In this document: positions 1 through 7,511 of the stretch, piece by piece
Position numbering within the stretch: position 1 is the stretch's first letter
Layout of the letters: every line of letters begins with the position of its first letter
Source of the DNA: Anaeromyces robustus
Taxonomy: Eukaryota; Neocallimastigomycota; Neocallimastigomycetes; Neocallimastigales; Neocallimastigaceae
DNA: 10,000 nt
Assembly: GCA_002104895.1 (NCBI GenBank)
Contig: MCFG01000022.1
Coordinates: 300,001 to 310,000 of the forward strand
Reading direction: 5' to 3'
Program-made: the position numbers and the translations under genes
Notes under the pieces: model-generated
What the model saw: the letters and a program-made list of their open reading frames with translations, nothing else
What the model was told of the DNA's origin: nothing
Databases searched by the model: none

Positions 1-196
1 ATAATAAATATAATAATATAAAGAATATAATTTACCTTTAAATATTAATAACTTATAATTATTTTATTTTTTTTATTTTTTTTATATTTTTAGTTTTTAA
101 TAATTTTTTCTATTTTTATTTAATTTTATATTTAACAATTTAATATAATTGGTTTTTTTATTATTGTTATTTAAATAATATTTTTTTTGAAAAATT

Positions 197-306
197 GTTA
201 CACAACATAAATTAAAAATTTTTCTTTCGAAAATTTTTATATTTCTATCGAATATTCATTTATATTAAAAGCCGTCAAATTTAATTAAAAAAAAAAGTTC
301 AAAAAA
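197..306 (+). repeat. Dispersed repeat, copy A
   Basis: This ~110-bp segment matches 6003-6113 in the same orientation. The shared core starts GTTACACAA and includes TTTTTCTTTCGAAAA, followed by looser similarity through a GTCAAA block to GTTCAAAAA. By eye about three quarters of positions agree, with small indels. The match includes G and C bases at matching places, which simple AT low complexity would not produce. On the minus strand both copies keep the same frame over about 16 codons (core FERKIFNL), but the changes show no excess at third positions, so coding selection is not supported. It could be a remnant of a transposon or of a duplicated gene flank. Confidence 0.6.
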
Positions 307-627
307 GAATTATATATATAAAGTACATTATAAATAATAATAATAATAAATAATAAAAAAAAAAACAATAATACAATAGCCATAATAATAACAATAATAA
401 ATAATAACAATAATAAATGTATAATAATAATATAAAGAAAGCCCATTTTATGTAATAAGAAAATAATGATACAAGTATATAATAAAAATATTAATCACAA
501 ATTAATAGTATAATATAAAAAGATACAATAAATTATAAATATTATTTTTTTATTTTCTATTTATTGTTTTTGTTATTATAATAATTTTATTATTATTTTT
601 TTTTCATGTAAAAAAATAAATAAATTT

Positions 628-733
628 GAATATCATTGAAAAAAAAAAAGAGGAAGAAAATAGAAAAAAAAATATTTAATGAATATCATTGAAAAAAAAA
701 AAGAGGAAGAAAATAGAAAAAAAAATATTTAAT
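628..733. repeat. Perfect tandem duplication, 2 x 53 bp
   Basis: Unit 1 (628-680) and unit 2 (681-733) are identical over all 53 bases, including two A-runs of 11 and 9. Each begins GAATATCATTG and ends ATATTTAAT. Identity across such slippage-prone runs implies a very recent duplication or an assembly error. The unit is not a multiple of three and lies in no gene. Confidence 0.9.
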
Positions 734-775
734 AATTTTCTTTTATACACTTTATAATCCTTTTTATATTTTGTT

Positions 776-890
776 TTATTTTTTATTTTTTATTTAATTT
801 TTTATTTTTAATTTTTTTTTATTTTTTTTTTTATTTTTTATTTTTTATTTTTTTTTTATTTTTTATTTTTTATTTTTTACTTTTATTATA
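776..890. repeat. T-rich low-complexity tract, degenerate TTTTTTA units
   Basis: About 115 bases of T-runs of 4-12 separated by single A or AA, on one strand only. This gives strong strand asymmetry (T on plus, A on minus). It was probably made by slippage; no coding content. Confidence 0.8.
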
Positions 891-917
891 TTATTGATTA
901 TTATTATTATTACATTG

Positions 918-964
918 ATATTAATATTAATATTAATATTAATATTAATATTAATATTAATATT
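918..964. repeat. Hexanucleotide microsatellite (TATTAA)n, about 8 units
   Basis: A nearly pure 6-bp period over 47 bases, flanked on both sides by TTA trinucleotide runs (901-911 and 967-986). The unit is self-complementary in part, so the tract can fold on itself. The arrangement TTA run, hexamer, TTA run suggests stepwise slippage. Confidence 0.9.
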
Positions 965-982
965 GATTATTATTATTATTAT

Positions 983-1192
983 TATTTTGGTTATTGTATT
1001 ATTTCATTTTTTTTTTCAATTATTATTATTATAATTACATTTATAGTATTAGGGTTATATTATTATATTACTATTTACTATTTTATAAAATATTATTATA
1101 ATTTAGGTATTCCTTTATTTATTATAATTCATAATTTAATGATATTAATAATAATTAAATATTATCAAAGAAACAATTTATTAAAGAAATAA
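983..1192 (+). pseudogene. Possible coding remnant: stop-free hydrophobic frame without a start
   Basis: One plus-strand frame stays open from 812 to the TAA at 1190-1192. The upstream half is only microsatellite and T-run, but from about 1040 the codons become mixed and protein-like: near the end it reads NLGIPLFIIIHNL followed by a basic tail YYQRNNLLKK and TAA. The only ATG in the frame is at 1139, leaving 17 residues. The picture would fit the C-terminal membrane segment and basic tail of a membrane protein, or a last exon; possible acceptors ending TTTATAG and AATTTAG occur at 1046 and 1106. Hydrophobic codons also arise by chance in T-rich DNA, so support is weak. Confidence 0.2.
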
Positions 1193-1940
1193 TAATATCT
1201 TCTTTTTCTTTTTCTTTATATATATATATATATATATATATTATTATTATTATTATTATTATTCTTATTTTTTTTGTTATGTTAGTTTTTTTTTCTTATT
1301 GTATTATATTATTATTATATTACTTAATTAAGAATTTTTTTTATTTTTTTGAATTTAAGGAATCACATTTATTATAATCATATTAATAGTTTATAGAATA
1401 TAAATTAGTTTTAAATTTATTTTATATTTTATAAAATAAATATATATAAAAGAACTGTTTCATTCATTTCATCACAATTTATTTTATTATATATATATGT
1501 TTTTTTTTTATTATTTTTTATTTTATTTTATTTTATGTTATTTTATTTTTCATTTATTTATTATTATTATTTTATTATTATTATTATTATTATTATTTTT
1601 TGAATTAAAGTATTAAAAATAATTATTGATGTTGAATAAAAACATTTTCTTTATAATGAAATTATTTTATATTAAACTTTTTTTTCTATATAATTAATAA
1701 ATTAAAAAAGTTTTCTTCTATATACTTAAAATTTTTTAATGCTTTAATAGATTATTTTATTAAAAATAAAAAAAAAAAAAATGATTTTAAGAAATTATTC
1801 TATTGAAAAAAATATTTACTAAAGATTTTTACTTAATTTAATTTTGTAATTATTTTTTGTCATAAGTAAATTATATTACTTAAAATTTTTATGTTATTTT
1901 TTTTTTTTTGTCTAACTTATCTTGTAATTATGGTATTATT
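1193..1940. other. Gene-free stretch 3' of the cysteine-rich gene
   Basis: It holds (TA)12 at 1217-1240 running straight into (TTA)7 at 1241-1262, a second ATT microsatellite at about 1560-1600, and otherwise AT-rich DNA. On the minus strand this is downstream of the gene's stop codon and must contain its 3' end. An AATAAA overlaps the stop (1945-1940), but in such AT-rich sequence it is not a reliable polyadenylation signal. Confidence 0.65.
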
Positions 1941-2732
1941 TTATTTAGATCTCTTTTTTCTACAGCAAATGTTAAAACAACAACAGCAACATCCACAAAC
2001 GAATATAGCCATAATTGCAATCATTACAAGAATTAATATGAAATTATTATTAAAATAATTCTTTATGCCTAGATCTTCACAATAACCATCATCGGTACAA
2101 ATGTTATATAAACAATCATCATCATTTGTACAACGTGATTTAGGTGCTAAACCACATTCATTATTTTTTCCAAAAAATATACATTCTATAAGATCTCCTT
2201 CACATACATTTTGTTCACATTGATTACTTAAACATTCTTCATTAGTATTACATTTGGTTAAATAATTTTCATTATAATAAGATTCAACACATCTTGATTT
2301 ATCAAGAGTACATTTCATATTGAACATACATTCACCTATTATACAAGTTTCACCTTCTAGACAATCTGTATCAGATTTACAATCTTTTTTTTTACCACTT
2401 TATATAATAAAATAATAAAGTAAATAAAATGGAATAAAACAAAAAAAAAAAAAAATAGAATAAAAATAATGATGAAACAAAAAAAAAAAATTATAAAAAA
2501 GATTTCATTATAATAAATTAATATATCTTTTGTTTTTATTTAATATATTTATTTTTATATATAAATATTATTTTTTTTTATTGATTATTCCATTATTTTT
2601 TATTATTTTATTATTGTATTATTATTATATTTATAAACTTTTATTATATTCTACTTAATATACTTACTTTTTATTATGAATTTGAAGTGCTTCATCATAA
2701 GTAAAGAAGGTAGTAATTTCAGTAGAATTCAT
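1941..2732 (-). CDS. Cysteine-rich single-pass membrane protein, two exons (join 2732-2668, 2397-1941)
   Basis: Seen: the exons give 173 residues. Three tandem units share spacing Cx5Cx4-5Cx4-5C: C28/34/40/45, C71/77/82/87 and C111/117/122/128, with C51, C58, C94 and C103 between them. The total is 16 cysteines, enough for eight disulfides. A hydrophobic segment (about 141-155) follows, then a tail with eight cysteines (156, 158-162, 166, 167) ending RKKRSK. Known: similar Dickkopf-type cysteine spacing occurs in anaerobic-fungal surface proteins. Inferred: the cysteine repeats lie outside the cell, the basic tail inside, and the juxtamembrane cysteines may be palmitoylated. Odd: exon 1 encodes a hydrophilic N-terminus with no signal peptide, so the protein would need to insert as a reverse signal-anchor, or a true first exon is missing. 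Start: the ATG at 2732-2730 is the first Met after an in-frame TAA, with no AG acceptor between them. Function and ligand are unknown. Confidence 0.75.
2398..2667 (-). other. Spliceosomal intron, 270 nt
   Basis: On the minus strand the donor reads AA|GTAAGTA at 2668/2667, close to the ideal fungal consensus. The acceptor is TATAAAG|TGG at 2398/2397. Splicing joins AA and T into an Asn codon and puts exon 1 in frame with the first cysteine unit, whereas an in-frame TAA directly upstream of the acceptor blocks read-through. An AAG acceptor is less usual than TAG or CAG. The TAG at 2361-2359 would put the rest out of frame, and the AAG just before the first Cys codon needs a different phase. The intron is richer in T-runs than the exons and contains no clear CTAAC-type branch point. 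Confidence 0.65.
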
Positions 2733-2741
2733 TTTGATTAT

Positions 2742-2788
2742 TAAAATGTTAATTTTAGTAATAAAATGTTAACTTTAACTTTAGTAAT
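2742..2788 (-). repeat. Imperfect direct duplication in the 5' leader
   Basis: Two plus-strand units, 2743-2762 and 2763-2788, both begin AAAATGTTAA and end TTTAGTAAT. The second has about six extra bases (CTTTAA). They lie 11-57 bases upstream of the start codon of the cysteine-rich gene, so probably within its leader or core promoter. On the minus strand they contribute TTAACATTTTATTACTAAA-type motifs. A regulatory role is possible but untested. Confidence 0.6.
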
Positions 2789-2850
2789 AAATACTAATGT
2801 TTTTTTTTTTTTTTATTCTTTTGTTTTTATTCAACTTTTATGATTATAAT

Positions 2851-3080
2851 TATTTATTTATTTATTTATTATTTATGATTTATTTATTTATTTATTTAAA
2901 TTATTTATTATTTATTTATTTATTATTTGTTATTTATTAATTATATATTTTCACGTTTTGATTTTTTTTTTTTTGGAAAATAAAAATTGAAAAATTCCCT
3001 CCTTTATATACTTTTTACTTTTATTATTATTTTTTTCCCATTTTATTTATTTACTTAATTATTTATTTATTTATTTATTA
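2851..3080. repeat. TTTA/TTTAT tetranucleotide-rich tracts
   Basis: Interrupted runs of TTTA occupy about 2851-2942 and again about 3036-3080, with a short, more G+C-bearing segment between them (2943-3030). Both lie upstream of the minus-strand cysteine-rich gene. Confidence 0.75.
2997..3010 (-). promoter_or_regulatory. Candidate TATA element next to a GGAGGG block
   Basis: Reading the minus strand, TATATAAA (3010-3003) is followed directly by GGAGGG (3002-2997), one of the densest G patches in the window, about 270 bases upstream of the start codon of the cysteine-rich gene. TATA-like strings are everywhere in this composition, so only the adjacent G block makes this one stand out. No transcript start is visible. 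Confidence 0.2.
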
Positions 3081-3242
3081 AAATTTATTATTAACAATAT
3101 CTATTAGTCAACTCATATTGAATTTTAAAACATTTCATTAAATTATATGTCATCTTTTTTAATATATTGGCTATATATTAATATACATTAATATATTATT
3201 ATTGTATATTATTATATATATTATAATGCATTACAATATATT

Positions 3243-3280
3243 ATTATATTACATAATATAATTTAATTATGTAATATAAT
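3243..3280. repeat. Perfect 15-bp inverted repeat with 8-nt loop
   Basis: Arms 3243-3257 and 3266-3280 are exact reverse complements (core TATTACATAAT / ATTATGTAATA) around an 8-base loop. Each arm carries one G:C pair, so the symmetry is more than plain AT content. The surrounding DNA (3170-3290) has further TA-rich palindromes, including TAATGCATTA. It may be a hairpin or a relic of a small foldback; it is not placed as a terminator of any supported gene. Confidence 0.6.
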
Positions 3281-3394
3281 GTAATATAAATTTTTTTTTT
3301 TTGTGTAGTATAAATATATAAAAAAAGTGCCATATTTATTTAAAGTTAGAGGTATATTAAATAATAATTACAAAAGTACTGTCAATTGCTTCAC

Positions 3395-3595
3395 CAACAA
3401 CAACAACAACAAAAATAATAATAATAATTATAATAATAAATAATATTTTATAATAATAATAAAAATACTACTACTACTAATAATAATAAATAATAAATAA
3501 TAAATAATAAATAATAAATAATAAATAATAAATAATAATAGTAATAAATAATAATAATAATAATAGTAAAAATAATAATAATAATAAATAATAAA

Positions 3596-3652
<57 letters not shown>
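3395..3652. repeat. Compound trinucleotide array: CAA, then TAA/AAT, then ATT
   Basis: About five CAA units (3395-3411) pass into TAA/AAT repeats with CTA and GTA interruptions, then switch at about 3622 to ATT repeats up to 3652. The switch makes an (AAT)n-(ATT)n inverted repeat able to form a hairpin (about 3590-3652). One plus-strand frame entering the array reads a short mixed stretch (KSTVNCFT) followed by an Asn run and TAA at about 3439. That recalls poly-Asn coding tracts, but there is no start codon or supporting exon. Confidence 0.8.
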
Positions 3653-3653
<1 letters not shown>

Positions 3654-5078
3654 AAAAATTGTAGTTTCATTATATAGAATTGTAGTTTAATAATATAAAT
3701 TTATTTATTTCATTGTTATATTCATTTTTAAGTTCATACTAATAATCATATTAGGATATATTAGTGTCTTTTTTATTTAATTTTAATTATATATTTATTT
3801 GTTTTATTAATAATATTTTTTTATTATAAGAATTTATAATAATAAAAGAAAGAATAATTCATAATCGTATTCGACAATCATAAATTGTAATTAACTTTTA
3901 TTTATTTTTCCTTTAACCTGATATACATAACAAATATTTCTTAATTATATATAATTCTTAATATAATTAATTATTGAGATAATCTTAATTTTTTATAATT
4001 TTCTTTTAGTAATAATACAATATATTTGTTATCTATATAATGTTTGTTTCAAATACGATATATGATATGTATAATATATAAAGATTTTTTTAAATAATTA
4101 TATCTAATACTAATAAATAATAAATAATAATAATAATTATATTATAATTATTAATAATTGTGATACTTTTCTTAAATGTTTTTTAATATCCTATTTTTCT
4201 TTTCATAATAGATTTACGATTAATGTAAAAATACTTATTATTAAAAAATTCTTGATTAAATATAAAAAGTAATGTTTTAATATAAAACATTTTTTTATTT
4301 ACACAAAGTAAAATAATATATTTTATCTATTTATATATTTAATATGTAAATATATGGACATAAATATATAATAATATAATAATAATATAATTTAATAATA
4401 TATAAAATATTTATTTATATTTATTTAATATTTAATATATATTTATTTTTTTATTCTTCTACCTTGTCAATTAAGATACCAATTATAGTATTATTAATAT
4501 TATTAATAGTAATATTAAAAGTACTATTTTTGAATTTATTTTATAACATTTTTATAAATATTTAAATATTTGGTAATAAATAATAATCTTTATTTTAATA
4601 TTTTTTTTTTAAAAAAATAAAAAGAAATTTGAATGAATTAATTAGAGTCATATCACATTAGTTTATTATATTATAGAATAATACTTTTTATATATTCAAT
4701 TATTATTCTCTTTATTTATTTCTTTTTTTTTTTTTGAATTGATTGAAGTAATTATATAATTTATATGAGTATTCTATATATCTATATAACTATATATATA
4801 GATAAATATATATATGAATTTTTAATAATACTATAAATTAGAATATTAGAATATTAGGACTGAATAAGTCCAAATAATATAATTCATTCCTTTTACTGTT
4901 GTTTATTTTGAATTAATAATGTTTAAAAAAGGTTAATTGATTAAAATTACTATTTCGTGTTTATTTTTTAAATATATATTATATTTATATATATTTAAAA
5001 TAATTCATAAATACCATTAGTTTTAAAGTCAAAAATAAAATAAAATAAAATAAAAGAAAAAGAAAAAATAAAAAAATA
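3653..5078. other. Gene-free AT-rich stretch
   Basis: No open frame of convincing composition on either strand. It contains AT palindromic segments around 4320-4450 and a small GC-paired hairpin at 4857-4871. A minus-strand frame near 3874-3827 begins MIVEYDYELFF but stops after 15 codons and has no partner exon I can identify. Confidence 0.6.
4857..4871. repeat. Short GC-paired hairpin
   Basis: GGACT (4857-4861), loop GAATA, then AGTCC (4867-4871). It is a perfect 5-bp stem with three G:C pairs in a region where G and C are rare. It has no T-run directly behind it, so it is not a bacterial-type terminator, and no gene ends nearby. Confidence 0.4.
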
Positions 5079-5079
5079 A

Positions 5080-5171
5080 AAAATATAGAATTTTTTATAT
5101 CCCATATATTTATTTTTTACTTTAATTTTTTTGTTTTATTTTATACATTTATTGAAAACGAATTTATTAAT

Positions 5172-5253
<82 letters not shown>

Positions 5254-5290
5254 ATGTTCATATGGGATATAAAAAATATTCTATTTTTTT
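5080..5290. repeat. Inverted repeat (about 30-bp arms) flanking an ATT microsatellite
   Basis: The left arm (about 5080-5109) and right arm (about 5259-5290) are near-perfect reverse complements, sharing TATAGAA/TTCTAT and the G+C-bearing core TTTTTTATATCCCATAT. Weaker A-rich/T-rich complementarity continues outward on both sides. The ~150-bp interior contains a nearly pure (ATT)n array of about 21 units (5180-5243). The layout resembles a small foldback or MITE-like element with a microsatellite expanded inside. I find no clear target-site duplication. Confidence 0.6.
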
Positions 5291-6002
5291 TTCTTTAAGT
5301 TATTTTTAATAATAAAAAATTATACTACAGAGTCACTATCTATATTCTATCTTTATGAATTAAAATCTATAATAGATATATTTTGATATTACTTTTTTAA
5401 TTTCCATTAAATTATTTTAACAACTGATTTGGTTATTGAATTATTAATTTTTGTTCTTTTTTTTTTATTATAATCTTAGACAAAATAAAAAACGAAAATT
5501 AAAATGATCTTAAATTATCATTTATTATATTATATTGAATATAAAGAATTATATAAATATATATTTCCTTTTCAAAAAAAAAAAAAAAATAATTACTCAT
5601 AAATTAATACAATTTTTTCTTTCTTTTACTTTTCAAACTATTTTTATTTATTATCAATATGACAATAAACTCACAACAATATTTAAAGTTATATTTAAAA
5701 TCATTTAAATAATAGTGAATTTATATAACTGTTTTTTTTTTTATCTTCATTTTTTTTTTATTAATTTTGAATATATAATCTAAAAATATTTTCTTTATCA
5801 TTATTATTTGAACACATTTAAATATATATTATTATATTACTTATTCTTATTGTTCAACAATACTAGTTTTAATATAATGTATTGTAATAAAAAGATAAAA
5901 ATATTTAGGTTAATTTTTTTTAAATACTACGCTGTTTTTTTTTTTTTTTTTTTTTATTTTTTTTATTTTTTTTTTTGTTATAGTTTTTCATATGTGATAT
6001 AT
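5291..6002. other. Gene-free stretch with short chance frames
   Basis: Plus-strand frames begin with ATG at 5504 (32 codons, crossing an A16 run) and 5659 (17 codons, MTINSQQYLK). Both are short, in different frames and without splice sites, so I do not call genes. A longer frame across 5808-6089 passes through long T-runs and lacks an ATG at its 5' end. Confidence 0.55.
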
Positions 6003-6113
6003 GTTACACAATATAAATTAAAAATTTTTCTTTCGAAAAGTTTAATATTCTATAGAAAATTCACTTGGATATATCTGTCAAAATTTTAATTAATAATAAA
6101 AATGTTCAAAAAT
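6003..6113 (+). repeat. Dispersed repeat, copy B
   Basis: Second copy of the segment at 197-306, same orientation, about 5.8 kb away. Shared blocks are GTTACACAA, AAATTAAAAATTTTTCTTTC, GAAAA, a GTCAAA block and GTTCAAAAA near the end. Similarity starts abruptly at GTTACA; the sequences before it (a TTTTGAAAAATT context in copy A, a T-run and CATATGTGATAT in copy B) do not match. The A25 run at 6132-6156 lies 18 bases downstream, but copy A has no matching A-run at that place. Confidence 0.6.
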
Positions 6114-6131
6114 TTTAATTATTATATAATT

Positions 6132-6248
6132 AAAAAAAAAAAAAAAAAAAAAAAAATTTCCTTAAATATAAAATTAAATTGATGTAAATGTAAATTTTTT
6201 TTTTTTAAATAATTTAATTAAAAAAAAAATAAAAAAAAAAAAAAAAAA
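6132..6248. repeat. A25 run and neighbouring A- and T-runs
   Basis: A homopolymer of 25 A (6132-6156) is followed by T12 and by further A-runs near 6220-6248 interrupted by single T. No gene content. Confidence 0.8.
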
Positions 6249-6301
6249 GAAATATTGAAGAAATATTAAAAACAAGAAAAGAAATATTAAAAACAAGAAA
6301 A
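6249..6301. repeat. Tandem repeat, 2 x 21 bp plus a partial unit
   Basis: Units 6260-6280 and 6281-6301 are identical and start GAAATATTAAAAACAAG; a partial unit (GAAATATTGAA) precedes them. The 21-bp length equals seven codons. One plus-strand frame reads the array as EILKTRK twice and stays open from 6233 to a TAA at about 6339, but it has no ATG and starts in an A-run. Coding origin is therefore only a possibility. Confidence 0.7.
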
Positions 6302-6590
6302 AATGATTTTAATAATATTGTAAATATTTTTTTTAATTAAAATGAAAAAATTGTGTATTAAAGGATTTAAATAAAATAAAATAGTAAATTTATTTTTAAC
6401 TGGTGAAATGGTTTATTAAAAATAATAATCATTGAAATTAAAATGTCTGAAATTGAAATTGAAATGTTTTGATCAATTTTATTATTATATTATTTATGAA
6501 AAAAAAATGTTTTTTTTTCTTCCTTCTTCTTTGTTTTATTCCATTTTTTATTATTTTATATTATTTAATTTTTTTTTTCTAATTTAATAA
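6302..6590. other. Gene-free stretch
   Basis: AT-rich, with a short GAAATT/GAAATTGAAATT cluster at about 6434-6465. A plus-strand ATG inside it opens only eight codons (MSEIEIEMF then stop). The end of the stretch, CTAATTTAATAATTTATAG at about 6579-6597, resembles a branch point plus a TATAG splice acceptor leading into the broken frame that follows. Confidence 0.45.
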
Positions 6591-6809
6591 TTTATAGTTT
6601 ATAAGATCATCATGTTAATTTTTTTTTCTTACAACAGAGTTTTAAATAATCAAAAGCATAATTCAAAGTTAATTATGAATATTAACAAAAGTATTAAAAA
6701 TATTCTACTGTTATTCATATTTAGAGATTTTTGATTACAAATGAAAAGAATTAAGGTGTATAATTCATAAATACTTCAGTTATTAGAATATTTTAAATAT
6801 TATTCTTAA
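6591..6809 (+). pseudogene. Possible decayed gene, plus strand
   Basis: A single frame reads about 72 codons with only two internal stops (TGA 6732-6734, TAA 6768-6770) before TAA 6807-6809. Codon content is mixed and protein-like: from the ATG at 6612, 40 residues begin MLIFFSYNRVLNNQKHNSK and end in a hydrophobic patch. After the stops the frame continues as LQMKRIKVYNS and ILQLLEYFKYY. A splice-acceptor-like TATAG ends at 6597. I recognise no family. It could be a relic, an exon with the stops in an intron, or chance; the low stop density in DNA this AT-rich is the main argument. Confidence 0.22.
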
Positions 6810-7082
6810 CCACTTTTTTATTCTTTTTTTTTTCCTCTAAATATAGAGTATTCTATAAGCTCACTTCTAGATATAAATGTTTTATTAAATTAAGTATGTA
6901 AAATTTAACAATATATATATTTAACTAATAATTTTTGTTACTAATATCACTGTTTTATTTATTATTGTTTTTTTCTATGATAAAATTAAAATAGAAAAAG
7001 GTATAACCTATAACAAATTATGACCATTAATATAACACATAAAAAAAATTATTTTTTTTCTAATTATATTTATAGATCTATA
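6810..7082. other. AT-rich spacer between two broken frames
   Basis: No credible gene. A minus-strand frame around 6880-6820 gives a short protein-like run (ISRSELIEYSIFRGKK) ending in a stop; it is too short to call and is separated by stops from the broken gene on the same strand at 7083-7511. Confidence 0.35.
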
Positions 7083-7511
7083 TCAATTATTCAATTGAAA
7101 AGGATTAATATGTAATTCTGAACCATATTTATTACTTTATTTTTTTTCTTTTCAAAAATAATATATTCCTATTTATATTTATATAAGGAATTGAACAATC
7201 TTCAAAAGTTTTTCAAATAACTCTAGTTAAATAACTATAACTATTTTTTTTTTATAACAACCTTCAATACATTTTAATTTATCTTTACCAGTGTATTTGT
7301 ACGTGTACTTAATGTCCTATTTAAATTGTTGATAATTACAAAATTCGTCATTAAGATAATCTTCATAACATTTTATTTTTTTTTCACTATTTTATGATGA
7401 AATTATTTATGAATATTAAAAAATATATATATTTTTTTTGTGTGTGAATCAATAACATAGTAATTCAATGGGAAATTTATATTTTAATTTGATGTTTCTT
7501 TTTATATATTT
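7083..7511 (-). pseudogene. Decayed gene for a cysteine-containing protein
   Basis: Minus strand, one frame from about 7511 to 7179. The clearest part is 7391-7230, which reads KCYEDYLNDEFCNYQQFK, a TAG (7319-7317), then DIKYTYKYTGKDKLKCIEGC and YKKK up to a TAA (7229-7227). The frame continues LELFEKLLKIVQFLI to a TAA at 7181-7179. Farther upstream the same frame gives NIKLKYKFPIELLCY before a TGA. A frame-shifted continuation, NKYGSELHINPFQLNN, lies at 7136-7083. G+C is higher here than in the flanks and residues such as Cys, Gly, Asp and Glu are normal for protein. The cysteine pattern (C..C...C...C) faintly resembles the intact gene at 1941-2732, but not enough to claim homology. Stops and a frameshift argue for a dead copy. 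Confidence 0.4.

Larger units (their letters stand above)
1..810. other. Gene-free AT-rich stretch with microsatellites
   Basis: I see no supportable gene here. The stretch is A- and T-tracts with TAA/AAT trinucleotide runs (about 340-425) and carries the dispersed repeat at 197-306 and the tandem duplication at 628-733, listed separately. A hydrophobic minus-strand frame starting with the ATG at 446-444 owes most of its length to TTA/TTG-type trinucleotide repeats, so I do not call it a gene. Confidence 0.7.

Noticed and set aside
328-446. Minus-strand hydrophobic frame beginning MGFLYIIII
   Set aside because: Most codons derive from TTA/ATT/TAT trinucleotide repeats.
1050-1055. A single TTAGGG-like hexamer (TTAGGGTT)
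   Set aside because: One copy only; not a telomere repeat array.
3428-3670. Minus-strand frame of about 80 codons rich in Ile, Leu and Tyr
   Set aside because: It is almost entirely the ATT/TTA/TAT reading of the trinucleotide array; no independent coding signal.
5504-5712. Two short plus-strand frames (32 and 17 codons)
   Set aside because: They are in different frames, short, cross an A16 run, and have no donor or acceptor that would join them.
5808-6089. Plus-strand frame of about 93 codons
   Set aside because: It begins with TTG, not ATG, runs through long T-runs as poly-Phe, and overlaps the dispersed repeat. The first ATG is well inside, and copy A of the repeat does not keep the frame open.
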